A stretch of 64,000 bases of DNA from Herbaspirillum sp. Sphag64 (GCF_014192645.1 NZ_JACHYE010000007.1:1-64000), one strand, 5' to 3'; shown: positions 45,386 to 52,468, counted from the stretch's first letter. Numbers and translations are program-made. The notes: generated by a model not told the origin, from the letters alone.

Positions 45386-45716
45386 GAAGCGCAAGCCAAG
45401 TCAAATCGAGGCCACGTTTGCGCTGCACTGCCGTGCGGAGAAGCTTGATCCGGTGCGTGAGTACCGTTTCCATCCTACACGCAAGTGGCGGTTCGACTTC
45501 GCGTTTCCCGACCGCATGATCGCAGTCGAGTGCGAGGGCGGTACCTGGACCAATGGCCGCCACAACCGTGGCGCCGGATCTATAGCTGACATGGAGAAGT
45601 ACAACGAAGCACAGCGCTTGGGCTGGTCGGTATTTCGGTTTCACGGCGGCGCGGTGATGAATGGCGACGCGATCCGCTTCGTCAAGCGAGTGCTGAACCC
45701 AGAGGATGAAAAGTAA
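45378..45716 (+). CDS. small phage endonuclease-like protein (PD-(D/E)XK)
   Basis: A 112-residue protein with the core of small VSR/RusA-adjacent nucleases: YRFHPTRKWRFDFAFPDRMI followed by AVECEGGTW, giving D, then ExE/EGG in place of the ExK, and a downstream DMEKYNEAQRLGWSVFRF helix-strand. Such genes are common in the nin-like region of phages. It overlaps the previous gene by 8 bp, and its stop overlaps the next start (TAATG). The exact substrate, such as branched DNA, is unknown. Confidence 0.75.
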   Translation: MTEKRKPSQIEATFALHCRAEKLDPVREYRFHPTRKWRFDFAFPDRMIAVECEGGTWTNGRHNRGAGSIADMEKYNEAQRLGWSVFRFHGGAVMNGDAIRFVKRVLNPEDEK

Positions 45717-46186
45717 TGCGTGATTACGGGAAAGTCTATACCGCTTTTTGGTCGAGCGAAGACATTCGCGACTTGAGCGAAGACGGCCGCATGTTGGCCT
45801 TGTATCTCATGACATTCAAGAGTGCATACGCGAGGTTAGTGACCGATGCCAGAAATAGCGGGACGCCCATTACTTGGTCTGTTTCGCTTGGATTTGACAA
45901 GCAGAAGCAGGTTCACGCGATTCAAAAAGCTGAAGTGGCAGGACTTCTGTCCGCTCCCACTGTGTCAGGACTCCTTCCAAACTACTCCATTGAAAAAAAT
46001 GGCCCCTCAACTTGCCCTGAAGGTTTAAAACGCATCAAGGAAATGATGTCTGTCCTTGATTCGAAACGTGCGCAGCGGGCAGAGGAGCGGGCTCGGACAA
46101 CAGAATTAGAGCGAGCGCAAGTACAGCAAAAGAAAGATGCTATGGCCGCCCTGGTGATCCAGCGCATGGGAGATTCCCGTGGGTGA
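45716..46186 (+). CDS. phage protein, N-terminus like replication-associated proteins (possibly chimeric)
   Basis: A 156-residue protein. The first 32 residues (MRDYGKVYTAFWSSEDIRDL and DGRMLALYLMT) match the conserved start of phage replication-type proteins, but the usual winged-helix continuation is absent. Instead the chain runs through an unrelated stretch (FDKQKQVHAIQKAEVAGLLS) to a charged coiled-coil tail (KRAQRAEERARTTELERAQV). No frameshift that would restore the usual domain was seen in the other frames. It may be a recombinant or shortened version. It overlaps both neighbours. Confidence 0.6.
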   Translation: MRDYGKVYTAFWSSEDIRDLSEDGRMLALYLMTFKSAYARLVTDARNSGTPITWSVSLGFDKQKQVHAIQKAEVAGLLSAPTVSGLLPNYSIEKNGPSTCPEGLKRIKEMMSVLDSKRAQRAEERARTTELERAQVQQKKDAMAALVIQRMGDSRG

Positions 46187-46829
46187 TTTCGATAAATTTC
46201 TTGAGATTAGAAAAGAGTATGGTCGTCGACTGCCCTACTGGCTGGAAGTGTACGAAAAAACAGGAGATATGCGTCAAGACCCATATTTTATGAATTGGCA
46301 ATTCACGCCAATTGAAAACTCCGTCTGGAGTGATATTCGAATCGCAGGCATACCGTTCTTTCCTCAGGTTCCAGCACTTAATTACTTCTTGGACTTCGCT
46401 TGCCCGTTCCTGAAAATTGGTATTGAGTGCGATGGAAAGGCATGGCATGACTCTCAATTGGATGCTCACCGCGATAAACGACTAGCTGAAGATGGTTGGA
46501 TGATTTTCAGAATTGAAGGGCATGAATGCCGCCGAGTTATTGAGGCATTTCCTGAATATGAAGAATCTGAGTTTGAGGATATCTACAACTATTTTATGAC
46601 TACATCCGAAGGAATTGTGTCCGCTATTAGGCAGAAATATTTTGAAGACCGCGCCACCGAAAAATACAGTGATTTGATTGAGCAGACTCTCTTTAATCAT
46701 CGCTCAACTCCAGAAACTTTTCCTATGCGCTTGCTGCGCCGCGAACAAACAGCACCCATCAACTCGGGTGATGCACTCGAGGACTATTTGGAAGAGATTT
46801 TCTTTCGATCAAGAAAGACTGCAGCATGA
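46179..46829 (+). CDS. DUF559/VSR-like PD-(D/E)XK endonuclease
   Basis: A 216-residue protein with a GTG start inside the end of the preceding gene. The core NYFLDFACPFLKIGIECDGK, followed by AWHD, has the D...ExxGK arrangement, and HRDKRLAEDGWMIFRIEGHE follows as in DUF559 or VSR-like nucleases. N- and C-terminal parts (YGRRLPYWLEVYEKTGDM; ALEDYLEEIFFRSRK) are not recognised. It is more AT-rich than adjacent genes, suggesting a separate origin. Its stop overlaps the next ATG (ATGA). Confidence 0.75.
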   Translation: MGDFDKFLEIRKEYGRRLPYWLEVYEKTGDMRQDPYFMNWQFTPIENSVWSDIRIAGIPFFPQVPALNYFLDFACPFLKIGIECDGKAWHDSQLDAHRDKRLAEDGWMIFRIEGHECRRVIEAFPEYEESEFEDIYNYFMTTSEGIVSAIRQKYFEDRATEKYSDLIEQTLFNHRSTPETFPMRLLRREQTAPINSGDALEDYLEEIFFRSRKTAA

Positions 46830-47245
46830 GATGCCTCTCTTGCAAGCACCTGGACCTGAAGCACAACGCTCAGATGTCTCGCCACGGATTCGGGCATTGC
46901 AAGAAGGAAGAGCGCAATTACGTGCACGTCAGCATCAAGAACGAGCGGGAGTGCGCGAGTTTTGAGGAAGTGGACCAGGCGACCGTGGGTAAGCGGTCGC
47001 CTGGTCCACTGCCCAGCCAAATAGTGGAATCAATGACGCCCGGGTACCGATATCGGGCAGATCAGATCGCCGCCAAATTTCATGCGAAATGCCCTGAGGT
47101 GCATGCGCTGCTTCGAAAGATGGTAGATGACGGAGTGATTCAATCCGCGCGCGGGGCGCGTGACTCTCGCTATTTCATCCCGGCCACAGAGTTGCCTCGC
47201 GACGAATCAATTGCGCCTGGCGCATATCGGCCTGAGGCTAAATAG
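46826..47245 (+). CDS. phage hypothetical protein with Cys4 zinc-like N-terminus
   Basis: A 139-residue protein. The first 45 residues contain CLSCKHLDLK, GHCKKEE and ECASF, four to five Cys/His that could bind zinc. The middle (GYRYRADQIAAKFHAKCPEV, LLRKMVDDGVIQSARGARD) has the helix-turn-helix and wing layout of a winged-helix DNA-binding domain. It overlaps the upstream nuclease gene by ATGA. It may be a regulator of the phage; no named family was recognised. Confidence 0.6.
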   Translation: MRCLSCKHLDLKHNAQMSRHGFGHCKKEERNYVHVSIKNERECASFEEVDQATVGKRSPGPLPSQIVESMTPGYRYRADQIAAKFHAKCPEVHALLRKMVDDGVIQSARGARDSRYFIPATELPRDESIAPGAYRPEAK

Positions 47246-47320
47246 ATGGCACCTTTTGACATGAAAGTGCATTGGCGGCTCTGCGAAGGGGCACGTAATC
47301 CGGTAACGGGGGTTGTTTGA
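47246..47320 (+). CDS. possible 24-residue phage peptide
   Basis: An ATG immediately after the preceding TAG opens a frame (MAPFDMKVHWRLCEGARNPV, then TGVV) that ends in TGA overlapping the TTG start of the next gene. Tight spacing and overlap on both sides fit this operon, but the peptide is too short to judge from composition. Could equally be a non-coding spacer. Confidence 0.25.
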   Translation: MAPFDMKVHWRLCEGARNPVTGVV

Positions 47321-47493
47321 ACTGGCAGCAAGAGATGGCCAAGCTGGCGCGCCACGAAGACCAGTTCCGGATTATCCAGGAGCGCCAGCGGTTGAGACAG
47401 TACCAGTACGGCGACCCAGCAAAGCACGTCGAGTTTGAATCAGAAATCCGGCGCCGGGAGGCGGCGAAGAAACAGCGAAAGGGCAAGCGATGA
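47317..47493 (+). CDS. small basic phage protein
   Basis: A 58-residue protein if started at the TTG at 47317, which follows a GGGGG-containing element; an ATG at 47335 gives 52 residues. The sequence is charged and helical: MAKLARHEDQFRIIQERQRL, then RQYQYGDPAKHVEFESEIRR and a Lys/Arg tail. The stop overlaps the next start in ATGA. It probably interacts with nucleic acid or another phage protein; no family is recognised. Confidence 0.55.
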   Translation: MNWQQEMAKLARHEDQFRIIQERQRLRQYQYGDPAKHVEFESEIRRREAAKKQRKGKR

Positions 47494-47984
47494 ATGTGAT
47501 TGAGAAGTACACCCGGGCCGTAAATTCATCGAACCTGCGTGACGATGAGCAGCACCATGCTACCGATGTGCTGGCTGCCACGGCGCTTTGCGAGACTCGC
47601 CTGGCAACCAAGCTATTTCGGGTGAAGTACGCCGGCGATGCCACAACCTATGCTGCGCTGCTTGCCGAATGGACTGAGATTGTTACGTTCAAGAGCCTGC
47701 TGCGCACCTGGCCGATCGAGGTGAGCCCGAAGAAGGTGGCTCGGCTTTCGCTCGATCACTGGCTGAATGACGTTTGCCCTGTGTGCACTGGTACTGGGCT
47801 GCAGCTTGGCGTCGGGCACACGGATGCTGCATGCAAGGCTTGCAACGGCACTGCAAAGCGCCCCGTGCAGGTCAAACACAGTGTGCAAGACTACGTTCGA
47901 GACATGGTAGAGTCACTGGAAGCCATGACAATTCAGGCTGGTGGTGAGGCCATGCGGAAGTTGGCTCGGGCGATGGACTTTTAA
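47490..47984 (+). CDS. zinc-finger phage protein, possible Q-type antiterminator
   Basis: A 164-residue protein. Two CxxCxGTx repeats (CPVCTGTG and CKACNGTA, separated by 18 residues) form a DnaJ-like zinc site, and the flanking helices (VARLSLDHWLNDV; VQDYVRDMVESLEAMTI) look like an antitermination-Q-type fold. It is the second-last gene before a promoter, a structured leader and a terminator, exactly where lambdoid phages carry Q, pR' and tR'. The call rests on motif and position; sequence identity to known Q proteins was not assessed. Confidence 0.55.
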   Translation: MNVIEKYTRAVNSSNLRDDEQHHATDVLAATALCETRLATKLFRVKYAGDATTYAALLAEWTEIVTFKSLLRTWPIEVSPKKVARLSLDHWLNDVCPVCTGTGLQLGVGHTDAACKACNGTAKRPVQVKHSVQDYVRDMVESLEAMTIQAGGEAMRKLARAMDF

Positions 47985-47999
47985 AATCAAGGAGGCGGC

Positions 48000-48269
48000 A
48001 TGAAGCAATACAGAGTTTTAGTGAAGGGCGGTAGGCCTATTGCCGGTTACCGCGCAGATGGCGGAAGAGTCAGAGTAATGCCAAGAGAATATGATTGTTA
48101 CTGGCTTAGCATCGCGCGTGGTCAAGATCCTACTTTGCGAGCCGCATTGCGGTTGATTGGCGCTGATTCGCTCGGCGGCGATTTGGACGTTATGAAAGAT
48201 GAGTTTTCTGATGATCTTGACGGCTTCCCTGAGCTGAAAAGCGACAGCAAATTTGAAGTCCTCAATTAA
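48000..48269 (+). CDS. small phage hypothetical protein
   Basis: An 89-residue protein preceded by a perfect AGGAGG site. The N-terminal half is basic (YRVLVKGGRPIAGYRADGGR), the C-terminal half acidic (FSDDLDGFPELKSDSKFEV), which suggests a small folded or DNA-mimic-like protein. No family recognised. It is the last gene of the early block; the putative late promoter begins right after its stop. Confidence 0.55.
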   Translation: MKQYRVLVKGGRPIAGYRADGGRVRVMPREYDCYWLSIARGQDPTLRAALRLIGADSLGGDLDVMKDEFSDDLDGFPELKSDSKFEVLN

Positions 48270-48272
48270 TAC

Positions 48273-48299
48273 TTGCACTGGGTGTATACACAGTATAAG
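48273..48299 (+). promoter_or_regulatory. putative phage late promoter with internal palindrome
   Basis: TTGCAC (48273-48278) and TATAAG (48294-48299), 15 bp apart, resemble -35 and -10 hexamers with a short spacer. The spacer holds the perfect palindrome GTGTATACAC (48282-48291), flanked by ACTG and CAGT, a likely operator. The arrangement would let a dimeric regulator block the promoter. Not proven. Confidence 0.4.
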
Positions 48300-48304
48300 A
48301 TTTA

Positions 48305-48497
48305 GTCACTGCATGCTTTACGAAGCACCCGGCATGCATAATTTGGGCGAAAGCACGGCAGCGTCTTACGGAAAGACGAGAAGTTGTCGGATAAGCTCGC
48401 CCTAAATTTTTGATATGTGAGTAGATTCATTTCGCGGCGGTTTCACTCTCCAGATAGGTTTGGAGATCGCGAATCTCCTCACACATCAGAAATTATC
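48305..48497 (+). ncRNA. structured untranslated stretch, candidate ncRNA or late leader
   Basis: No frame is open, but three consecutive folded units are visible. Unit one: TGCATGC (48310-48316) pairs GCATGCA (48332-48338). Unit two: AATTT+GGGCGA (48340-48350) pairs TCGCCC+AAATT (48397-48408, one bulge), enclosing a perfect hairpin CGTCTT/AAGACG (48362-48378). Unit three: GGAGAT/ATCTCC (48462-48477). A promoter lies upstream and a terminator downstream. It could be a free small RNA or the antitermination leader of the late operon. I do not recognise a known RNA family. Confidence 0.45.
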
Positions 48498-48530
48498 AAA
48501 GCCCCGCACCTTCGCTGGCCGGGGCTTTTT
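48498..48530 (+). terminator. intrinsic terminator just upstream of the tRNA
   Basis: AAAGCCCCG (48498-48506) pairs CGGGGCTTT, followed by a T tract (to 48530). It ends one base before the first base of the tRNA. In a lambda-like layout this would be tR', which Q-modified polymerase reads through. Confidence 0.75.
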
Positions 48531-48604
48531 GCGTTTGTAGCTCAATGGTAGAGCCGAAGCCTTCCAAGCTTAGGACAAGGGTTCGATTCCCTTCGGACGC
48601 TCCA
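48531..48604 (+). tRNA. tRNA-Gly, anticodon TCC, encoded CCA end
   Basis: A full cloverleaf can be drawn: acceptor GCGTTTG with CGGACGC (two G-U pairs), D arm GCTC...GAGC, anticodon loop CTTCCAA (TCC at 48563-48565), T arm AAGGG-TTCGATT-CCCTT and TCCA at the end. The anticodon stem GAAGC/GCTTA has one G-A mismatch at its outer pair. It lies inside the phage-derived segment, between the terminator and hicB, so it is probably phage-borne cargo rather than a host gene. Decodes GGA. Confidence 0.9.
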
Positions 48605-48607
48605 GGT

Positions 48608-49027
48608 TTATGCGGCTGAAAGTTCCAGGCACTTTCCGAGCGCAGCCAATGCCTCCTCGATACGATCAATTTTGGTGGTGTGCTTGAGATCAATCAATCG
48701 GTTCACCTCTTGCGGAGTGGTGCCCATCCGGCGGGCAAGCTCGGATGACCAAACGTCGGCGGCGACCATCTCATTGAGCAGTAGGATTTTCGCAGAGACG
48801 CTGGCGGGGAGGTCAATAAGGCGTTCGCCTTTGCGTGCTTTTGATGGCGCTGGTACCTGGCGCTTTTCGTCAAAGTAGACCTCCATCGAGTGCAGCAAGA
48901 CGTCGGCGGCCATCGCAAGCGCTTCTTCCTCGGTATCGCCCTGAGTGATTGCCTCGGGGATGTCGCGGAAGGTAACGACAAAGCCGCCAGCTTCTTCGTC
49001 TGGTTCGAATTGTGCAGGGTATTTCAT
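48608..49027 (-). CDS. hicB: HicB-family antitoxin
   Basis: A 139-residue antitoxin. The N-terminal RNase H-like fold is typical: MKYPAQFEPDEEAGGFVVTF, IPEAITQGDTEEEALAMAAD, LLHSMEVYFDEKR. The C-terminal helix-turn-helix (EMVAADVWSSELARRMGTTP, QEVNRLIDLKHTTKIDRIEE) binds the operator. It lies 94 bp after the hicA toxin gene on the minus strand. A hairpin (GGCCCCGAAAGGGGCT) and a run of Ts lie in that gap and may lower or reset hicB expression. The pair probably stabilises the phage segment. Confidence 0.93.
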   Translation of the reverse strand: MKYPAQFEPDEEAGGFVVTFRDIPEAITQGDTEEEALAMAADVLLHSMEVYFDEKRQVPAPSKARKGERLIDLPASVSAKILLLNEMVAADVWSSELARRMGTTPQEVNRLIDLKHTTKIDRIEEALAALGKCLELSAA

Positions 49028-49121
49028 GGTTGCTCCGTTTATCGAGAGATAAAAATTTTGTTTTAAAAAAAGGGCGGTGAAGCCTAGAGTGCGCGGGACT
49101 AGCCCCTTTCGGGGCCGGTCC

Positions 49122-49298
49122 TCACTTCAAGTTAAGTTGCTTTTTAACTCCCTGAACAAGTCCTGTTTTAAGTTCCTTGCTAGGGTGCCTTGGTAGGAAA
49201 CTCGTTTTGCCGTTCAGCCTGACTTTCGTGTGGTTAGTACCTTCTTCGAACGTCGCGCCTTGTTGCTTGAGCCACCTAACAAACTCACTCTGCTTCAC
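49122..49298 (-). CDS. hicA: HicA-family mRNA interferase toxin
   Basis: A 58-residue protein with a GTG start behind a strong AGGAGGTG site. It follows the HicA double-stranded-RNA-binding fold: MKQSEFVRWLKQQGATFEE, GTNHTKVRL with the His expected for catalysis, then SFLPRHPSKELKTGLVQGVK and a short QLNLK tail. HicA toxins cleave mRNA and are neutralised by HicB, whose gene follows. The promoter and a large palindrome lie just upstream. Complete and apparently functional. Confidence 0.92.
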   Translation of the reverse strand: MKQSEFVRWLKQQGATFEEGTNHTKVRLNGKTSFLPRHPSKELKTGLVQGVKKQLNLK

Positions 49299-49333
49299 CG
49301 CACCTCCTTTCGTTTTGTGATTCGATGTAAAGA

Positions 49334-49388
49334 AGTTTAATCAAATTTGTTTAATATATCAAGGTGTAATTAAACAATTTTGATTAAA
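49334..49388 (-). promoter_or_regulatory. hicAB promoter with 20-bp-arm inverted repeat (candidate HicB operator)
   Basis: TTTAATCAAATTTGTTTAAT (49336-49355) and ATTAAACAATTTTGATTAAA (49369-49388) are inverted repeats matching at 19 of 20 positions, with a 13-bp centre. Read on the minus strand, TTGATA (49357-49362) and TAAACT (49334-49339) make a -35/-10 pair with the ideal 17-bp spacer. The -10 overlaps the proximal arm, so a HicB oligomer bound here would shut off hicAB. Confidence 0.75.
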
Positions 49389-49423
49389 TATTTCTGTGTC
49401 TCCTCCAGCCCGCAAGGCTGCTT

Positions 49424-49454
49424 GCCCGCCCGGTATCCGGTAGCGGGCTTTTTT
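49424..49454 (+). terminator. intrinsic terminator
   Basis: GCCCGC (49424-49429) pairs GCGGGC (49443-49448), followed by TTTTTTATT. It lies between the hicAB promoter and the first tail-region gene. The following stretch to 49595 holds no supported gene. Confidence 0.7.
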
Positions 49455-49595
49455 ATTGCGTCTGCCTTCCGATACAAGACCTTGAGTGGGAACCGCCAGA
49501 GGCGGGACAGTTGGCAGGCGTAATGATTAGTTGTCCACAGGGTTGTCCACGAAATCTGTGGATAAGTGCGATTGAGTTCAAGCAAGAGGTGTGCG

Positions 49596-49727
49596 ATGGC
49601 CGCGATTGAGTTCGATGTGCGCGTACCATTACGGACGATCTCGGTATTCGATATCAGGTTACGGCTCCTTATTGGAATAGTCTTGGTCATAACTTGCTGG
49701 TTGAAAGGCTGGAAGTCTAATGGCTGA
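49596..49727 (+). CDS. small phage membrane protein
   Basis: A 43-residue protein with a good ribosome binding site (AAGAGGTG). It has one transmembrane segment near the C-terminus (LRLLIGIVLVITCWLKGW) and a short soluble N-terminus (MAAIEFDVRVPLRTISVFD). It overlaps the next gene by 8 bp. Single-span proteins at the start of a late operon can be holin-like or tail-associated; size and position do not decide. No family recognised. Confidence 0.5.
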   Translation: MAAIEFDVRVPLRTISVFDIRLRLLIGIVLVITCWLKGWKSNG

Positions 49728-50550
49728 CATCTCTGATGTATTAGTGGTGCTGACTGCGCAGGCGGCGGCAGCTGTCTATCCGAACGGTACCGGGCAAGCA
49801 TCGGTGGCTGGTTGTGATGTGCGGCTGTATCCAGGCTGGCCCAATGCGACGGCGCTCGATGCCGATCTGCTGGCTGGCAAGGTGCATGTGAGCGTGTATC
49901 CAACGCAGTCGGAGCGCAATGTGTCGCGGTATGACCGTCGCTGGCAGCCTCAGACGCGGAACGTGCCAACGATCACCCTGACTCAGACCGGGGCAAATGT
50001 AACGGTTGGCGGATTGATTCCGTCGCCATTCTTTTCTCAAAACTTGGCAATTCTGATTGGCGCCAACGGTTATACCTACCCGGTTCAGGCCGCCGACACG
50101 CTGACCACGATTGCCACCGCGCTTTCCCAGCAGATTCCGGGAGCAAGCAGCAGCGGGGCGGTGATTACCTTGCCGGCCGGGCCAACTCCAATTTTGCGGG
50201 TTGGCTCAACCGGCACCGCGATACAGGAGATTCGACGGCAAAAGCGACTGATGCAGGTCACGATCTGGGCACCTACGCCGACCTTGCGGGATAGTGTTGC
50301 GCAGGCGGTCGACGTCGCTTTGTCGACGCTAACGTTCCTGACGATGCCTGATGGCATGGGGGCGAGAATCATCTATCAGGATAGTCCGATGACTGATTCA
50401 CTGCAGAAGGCGAAGCTTTACCGGCGAGACCTTCGTTACAACGTTGAATTTGCAACAACCAAGCAGATGAACACTGCCGAGGTAGTCGTCGGTGTCGTCA
50501 CTCAACAAACCACCACGACCGGCGTTATTGCATCGGTCAAGACCTATTGA
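49720..50550 (+). CDS. phage tail terminator/completion protein
   Basis: A 276-residue protein at the head of the contractile tail module. The layout resembles tail-terminator-type proteins: a start DVLVVLTAQAAAAVYPNGTG, GCDVRLYPGWPNATALDADL, VHVSVYPTQSERNVSRYDRR, then a beta-rich middle and an IRRQKRLMQVTIWAPTPTLR stretch. In myophages of this type it lies directly upstream of the sheath gene, as here. It probably caps the tail. In a complete phage, connector and capsid genes would precede it; none are present. Confidence 0.65.
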   Translation: MADISDVLVVLTAQAAAAVYPNGTGQASVAGCDVRLYPGWPNATALDADLLAGKVHVSVYPTQSERNVSRYDRRWQPQTRNVPTITLTQTGANVTVGGLIPSPFFSQNLAILIGANGYTYPVQAADTLTTIATALSQQIPGASSSGAVITLPAGPTPILRVGSTGTAIQEIRRQKRLMQVTIWAPTPTLRDSVAQAVDVALSTLTFLTMPDGMGARIIYQDSPMTDSLQKAKLYRRDLRYNVEFATTKQMNTAEVVVGVVTQQTTTTGVIASVKTY

Positions 50551-50559
50551 GGACTAGTT

Positions 50560-50730
50560 ATGGCCAAGAAAGACGACGGCAGCACGACCACTGAAAGCCC
50601 AGGCTACACGCTGGTAGTTGCCCACCCATTCGGCGACTACGAGCGGGGCTCCGCAATCACCGATCCCGCGGAGATCGAGGCGGTAATGAGCGGCGAGAAC
50701 GCTCACCACGTCCGAAAAGTGACCAGCTAA
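50560..50730 (+). CDS. small phage tail-region protein
   Basis: A 56-residue acidic soluble protein (MAKKDDGSTTTESPGYTLVV, then HPFGDYERGSAITDPAEIEA) starting with ATG behind GAGGAC. Proteins of this kind often sit between tail terminator and sheath genes in contractile phages. Two terminator hairpins follow immediately. No family name can be given. Confidence 0.7.
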   Translation: MAKKDDGSTTTESPGYTLVVAHPFGDYERGSAITDPAEIEAVMSGENAHHVRKVTS

Positions 50731-50751
50731 GCAAGTCACACACCAATACCA

Positions 50752-50814
50752 AGGCCGCCTGATTGGCGGCTTTTTCACTTGCAAGGCCACTCCTTACCGG
50801 GTGGCCTTTTTTAT
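50752..50814 (+). terminator. two consecutive terminator hairpins before the sheath gene
   Basis: GCCGCC-TGATT-GGCGGC plus TTTTT (50754-50775), then AAGGCCAC...GTGGCCTT plus TTTTATT (50783-50814). The second T run lies only 12 nt before the sheath start, so sheath transcription requires either readthrough or a promoter that I cannot see. Confidence 0.75.
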
Positions 50815-50825
50815 TGGAGCGTCGC

Positions 50826-52376
50826 ATGACGATTTACCAAAGCGGGCAATTGAACCAAGCGGGCCTCTACGCACCTGGTCTCTATACTCAAGTGGTACCG
50901 CCCACAACATCCTACATTCAGGGCGTCAACAGCAACTTGCTGGGTTATGTCGGGATCGCCTCATGGGGGCCGGTCAATAGCCCGCAGTTGATCGGATCGC
51001 CAACCGATGCGCTGAATTATCTCGGCACACAGACAGTGCGTAAGCGCGATCTGGCAACAGCTGCAGCGATTGCACTGAGCCTCGGTGCAAACCAGATGTA
51101 CACCGTTCGCGTGACTGATGGCACTGATACAGCTGCTGCCATTCCGCTTGTTGATACGGCTGGCACGCCGGTGACCGGTGCCACGCTGACCGCGTTTTAC
51201 ACCGGCATCGTTGGCAACACTATCACAGCCTCTATTGCCACGGGTACGCAAGCCAGCACTTATAAGCTGACGATTAACCGGCCAGGCTTTTCTGGTGAGA
51301 CCTTTGACAACATCCCTGGTACCGGTGCGACGTTCTGGGCAAATTTGGTCTCGGCAGTCAATAACGGCATTTCCAACCAGCGCGGCCCGTCACAGTTGGT
51401 GATCGCCACTATTGGCACCTCGACTGCCGTACCGAATACCAGCAACAGTTACACGCTGACAGGCGGTACCGATGGCGTTACCTCGATTACCGATGCAATG
51501 CTCGTCGGCGCCGATGGCACCAGCACCACGCGGACAGGTATGTATGCACTGCGCGGCTCTGGCGTGATGACCGCCGCCCTGGTCGATCATACCGACTCCA
51601 CTGCCTGGTCCACAATTCTGGCGTTCGGCTTGTCGGAGGGGATTTTCTTTGGCGCCGCTAGTGCGGTCGGCACTTCTGTATCCACCACCGGCACCAGCTT
51701 GAATACCGCTGGCGCCGACGGTTATGGCATCAAGATTTTTGCCGGTGACTGGGTGTACTGGAATGATCAGGTGAATAGTCAGCAACGCCTGCTATCGCCG
51801 GCAACGTTCTGGGCTGCAGTCCGCGCCAACCTGAACCCCAACGAATCGACCTTGAACAAGCCGGTGCTGGGCCTGATCGGCACTCAGCGCAGCGCGCAAA
51901 AGCTGCCATACAGCACCGCAGAGAAGGCAGCCGCAGCACAGGCCCGGGTCGACTACTTGGCCAATCCATCGCCAGGCGGGAATTACTTCAGCTTCCAGAC
52001 TGACCGCAATGCATCAAGCGCGACGTCCCAGAACTCGGAAGCCTACACGACGATGACCAACTTCCTGGCGCTGTCGTTCCAGAACGCTTTTGGCTATGCG
52101 ATCGGTAAAGATCAGACCCCAGATCTACGCAAGGAAATCACTGACGCTATTCAGGCATTTCTCTCTGACTTATGGCTGAACCAAGGCTACATCGGGGATG
52201 TGAACCACCCATCGACACCTCCGTACAGCGTTCGCTTGGATGCGACAAACAACCCTGATTCTCAAGTCGCACTGGGCGTAATGGCTGCCTACATCAAGGT
52301 CAAGTATTTCAGCATCGTCCGCGAGTTCGTCGTATCGCTTGAGGGCGGGCAGTCAGTCTCCGTACAAGTTCATTAA
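50826..52376 (+). CDS. contractile tail sheath protein
   Basis: A 516-residue sheath subunit from the ATG at 50826 (GGAGCG upstream). N-terminal handshake arm and domain: GLYAPGLYTQVVPPTTSYIQ, VGIASWGPVNSPQLIGSPTD, and ALNYLG as in P2-FI/pyocin-type sheaths. The C-terminal assembly domain is recognisable: DWVYWNDQVNSQQRLLSPAT, then NLALNPxx-like linker, and the final CGVMAAY-like region reads GVMAAYIKVKYFSIVREFVV with ISLEGG-like end VSLEGGQSVSVQV. The tail is therefore contractile. Sheath and tube genes are separated by two cargo genes. Confidence 0.9.
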   Translation: MTIYQSGQLNQAGLYAPGLYTQVVPPTTSYIQGVNSNLLGYVGIASWGPVNSPQLIGSPTDALNYLGTQTVRKRDLATAAAIALSLGANQMYTVRVTDGTDTAAAIPLVDTAGTPVTGATLTAFYTGIVGNTITASIATGTQASTYKLTINRPGFSGETFDNIPGTGATFWANLVSAVNNGISNQRGPSQLVIATIGTSTAVPNTSNSYTLTGGTDGVTSITDAMLVGADGTSTTRTGMYALRGSGVMTAALVDHTDSTAWSTILAFGLSEGIFFGAASAVGTSVSTTGTSLNTAGADGYGIKIFAGDWVYWNDQVNSQQRLLSPATFWAAVRANLNPNESTLNKPVLGLIGTQRSAQKLPYSTAEKAAAAQARVDYLANPSPGGNYFSFQTDRNASSATSQNSEAYTTMTNFLALSFQNAFGYAIGKDQTPDLRKEITDAIQAFLSDLWLNQGYIGDVNHPSTPPYSVRLDATNNPDSQVALGVMAAYIKVKYFSIVREFVVSLEGGQSVSVQVH

Positions 52377-52468
52377 CTCTTCGAGTGTGGTCTAGGTTGA
52401 TCTCCGAAAAGCGGCGTGCACACCTGCGCCGCCTATCCTCACGCCTTATTTCAGGTGGGGAGTTAATT

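Noticed and set aside
49370-49969. Minus-strand frame of 199 codons over the start of the tail region
   Set aside because: It overlaps the tail terminator gene and a terminator and is full of His, Pro and Ala without any family pattern.
52405-52435. Hairpin GCGGCG...CGCCGC after the sheath gene as a terminator
   Set aside because: No T tract follows; kept only as a possible RNA structure.
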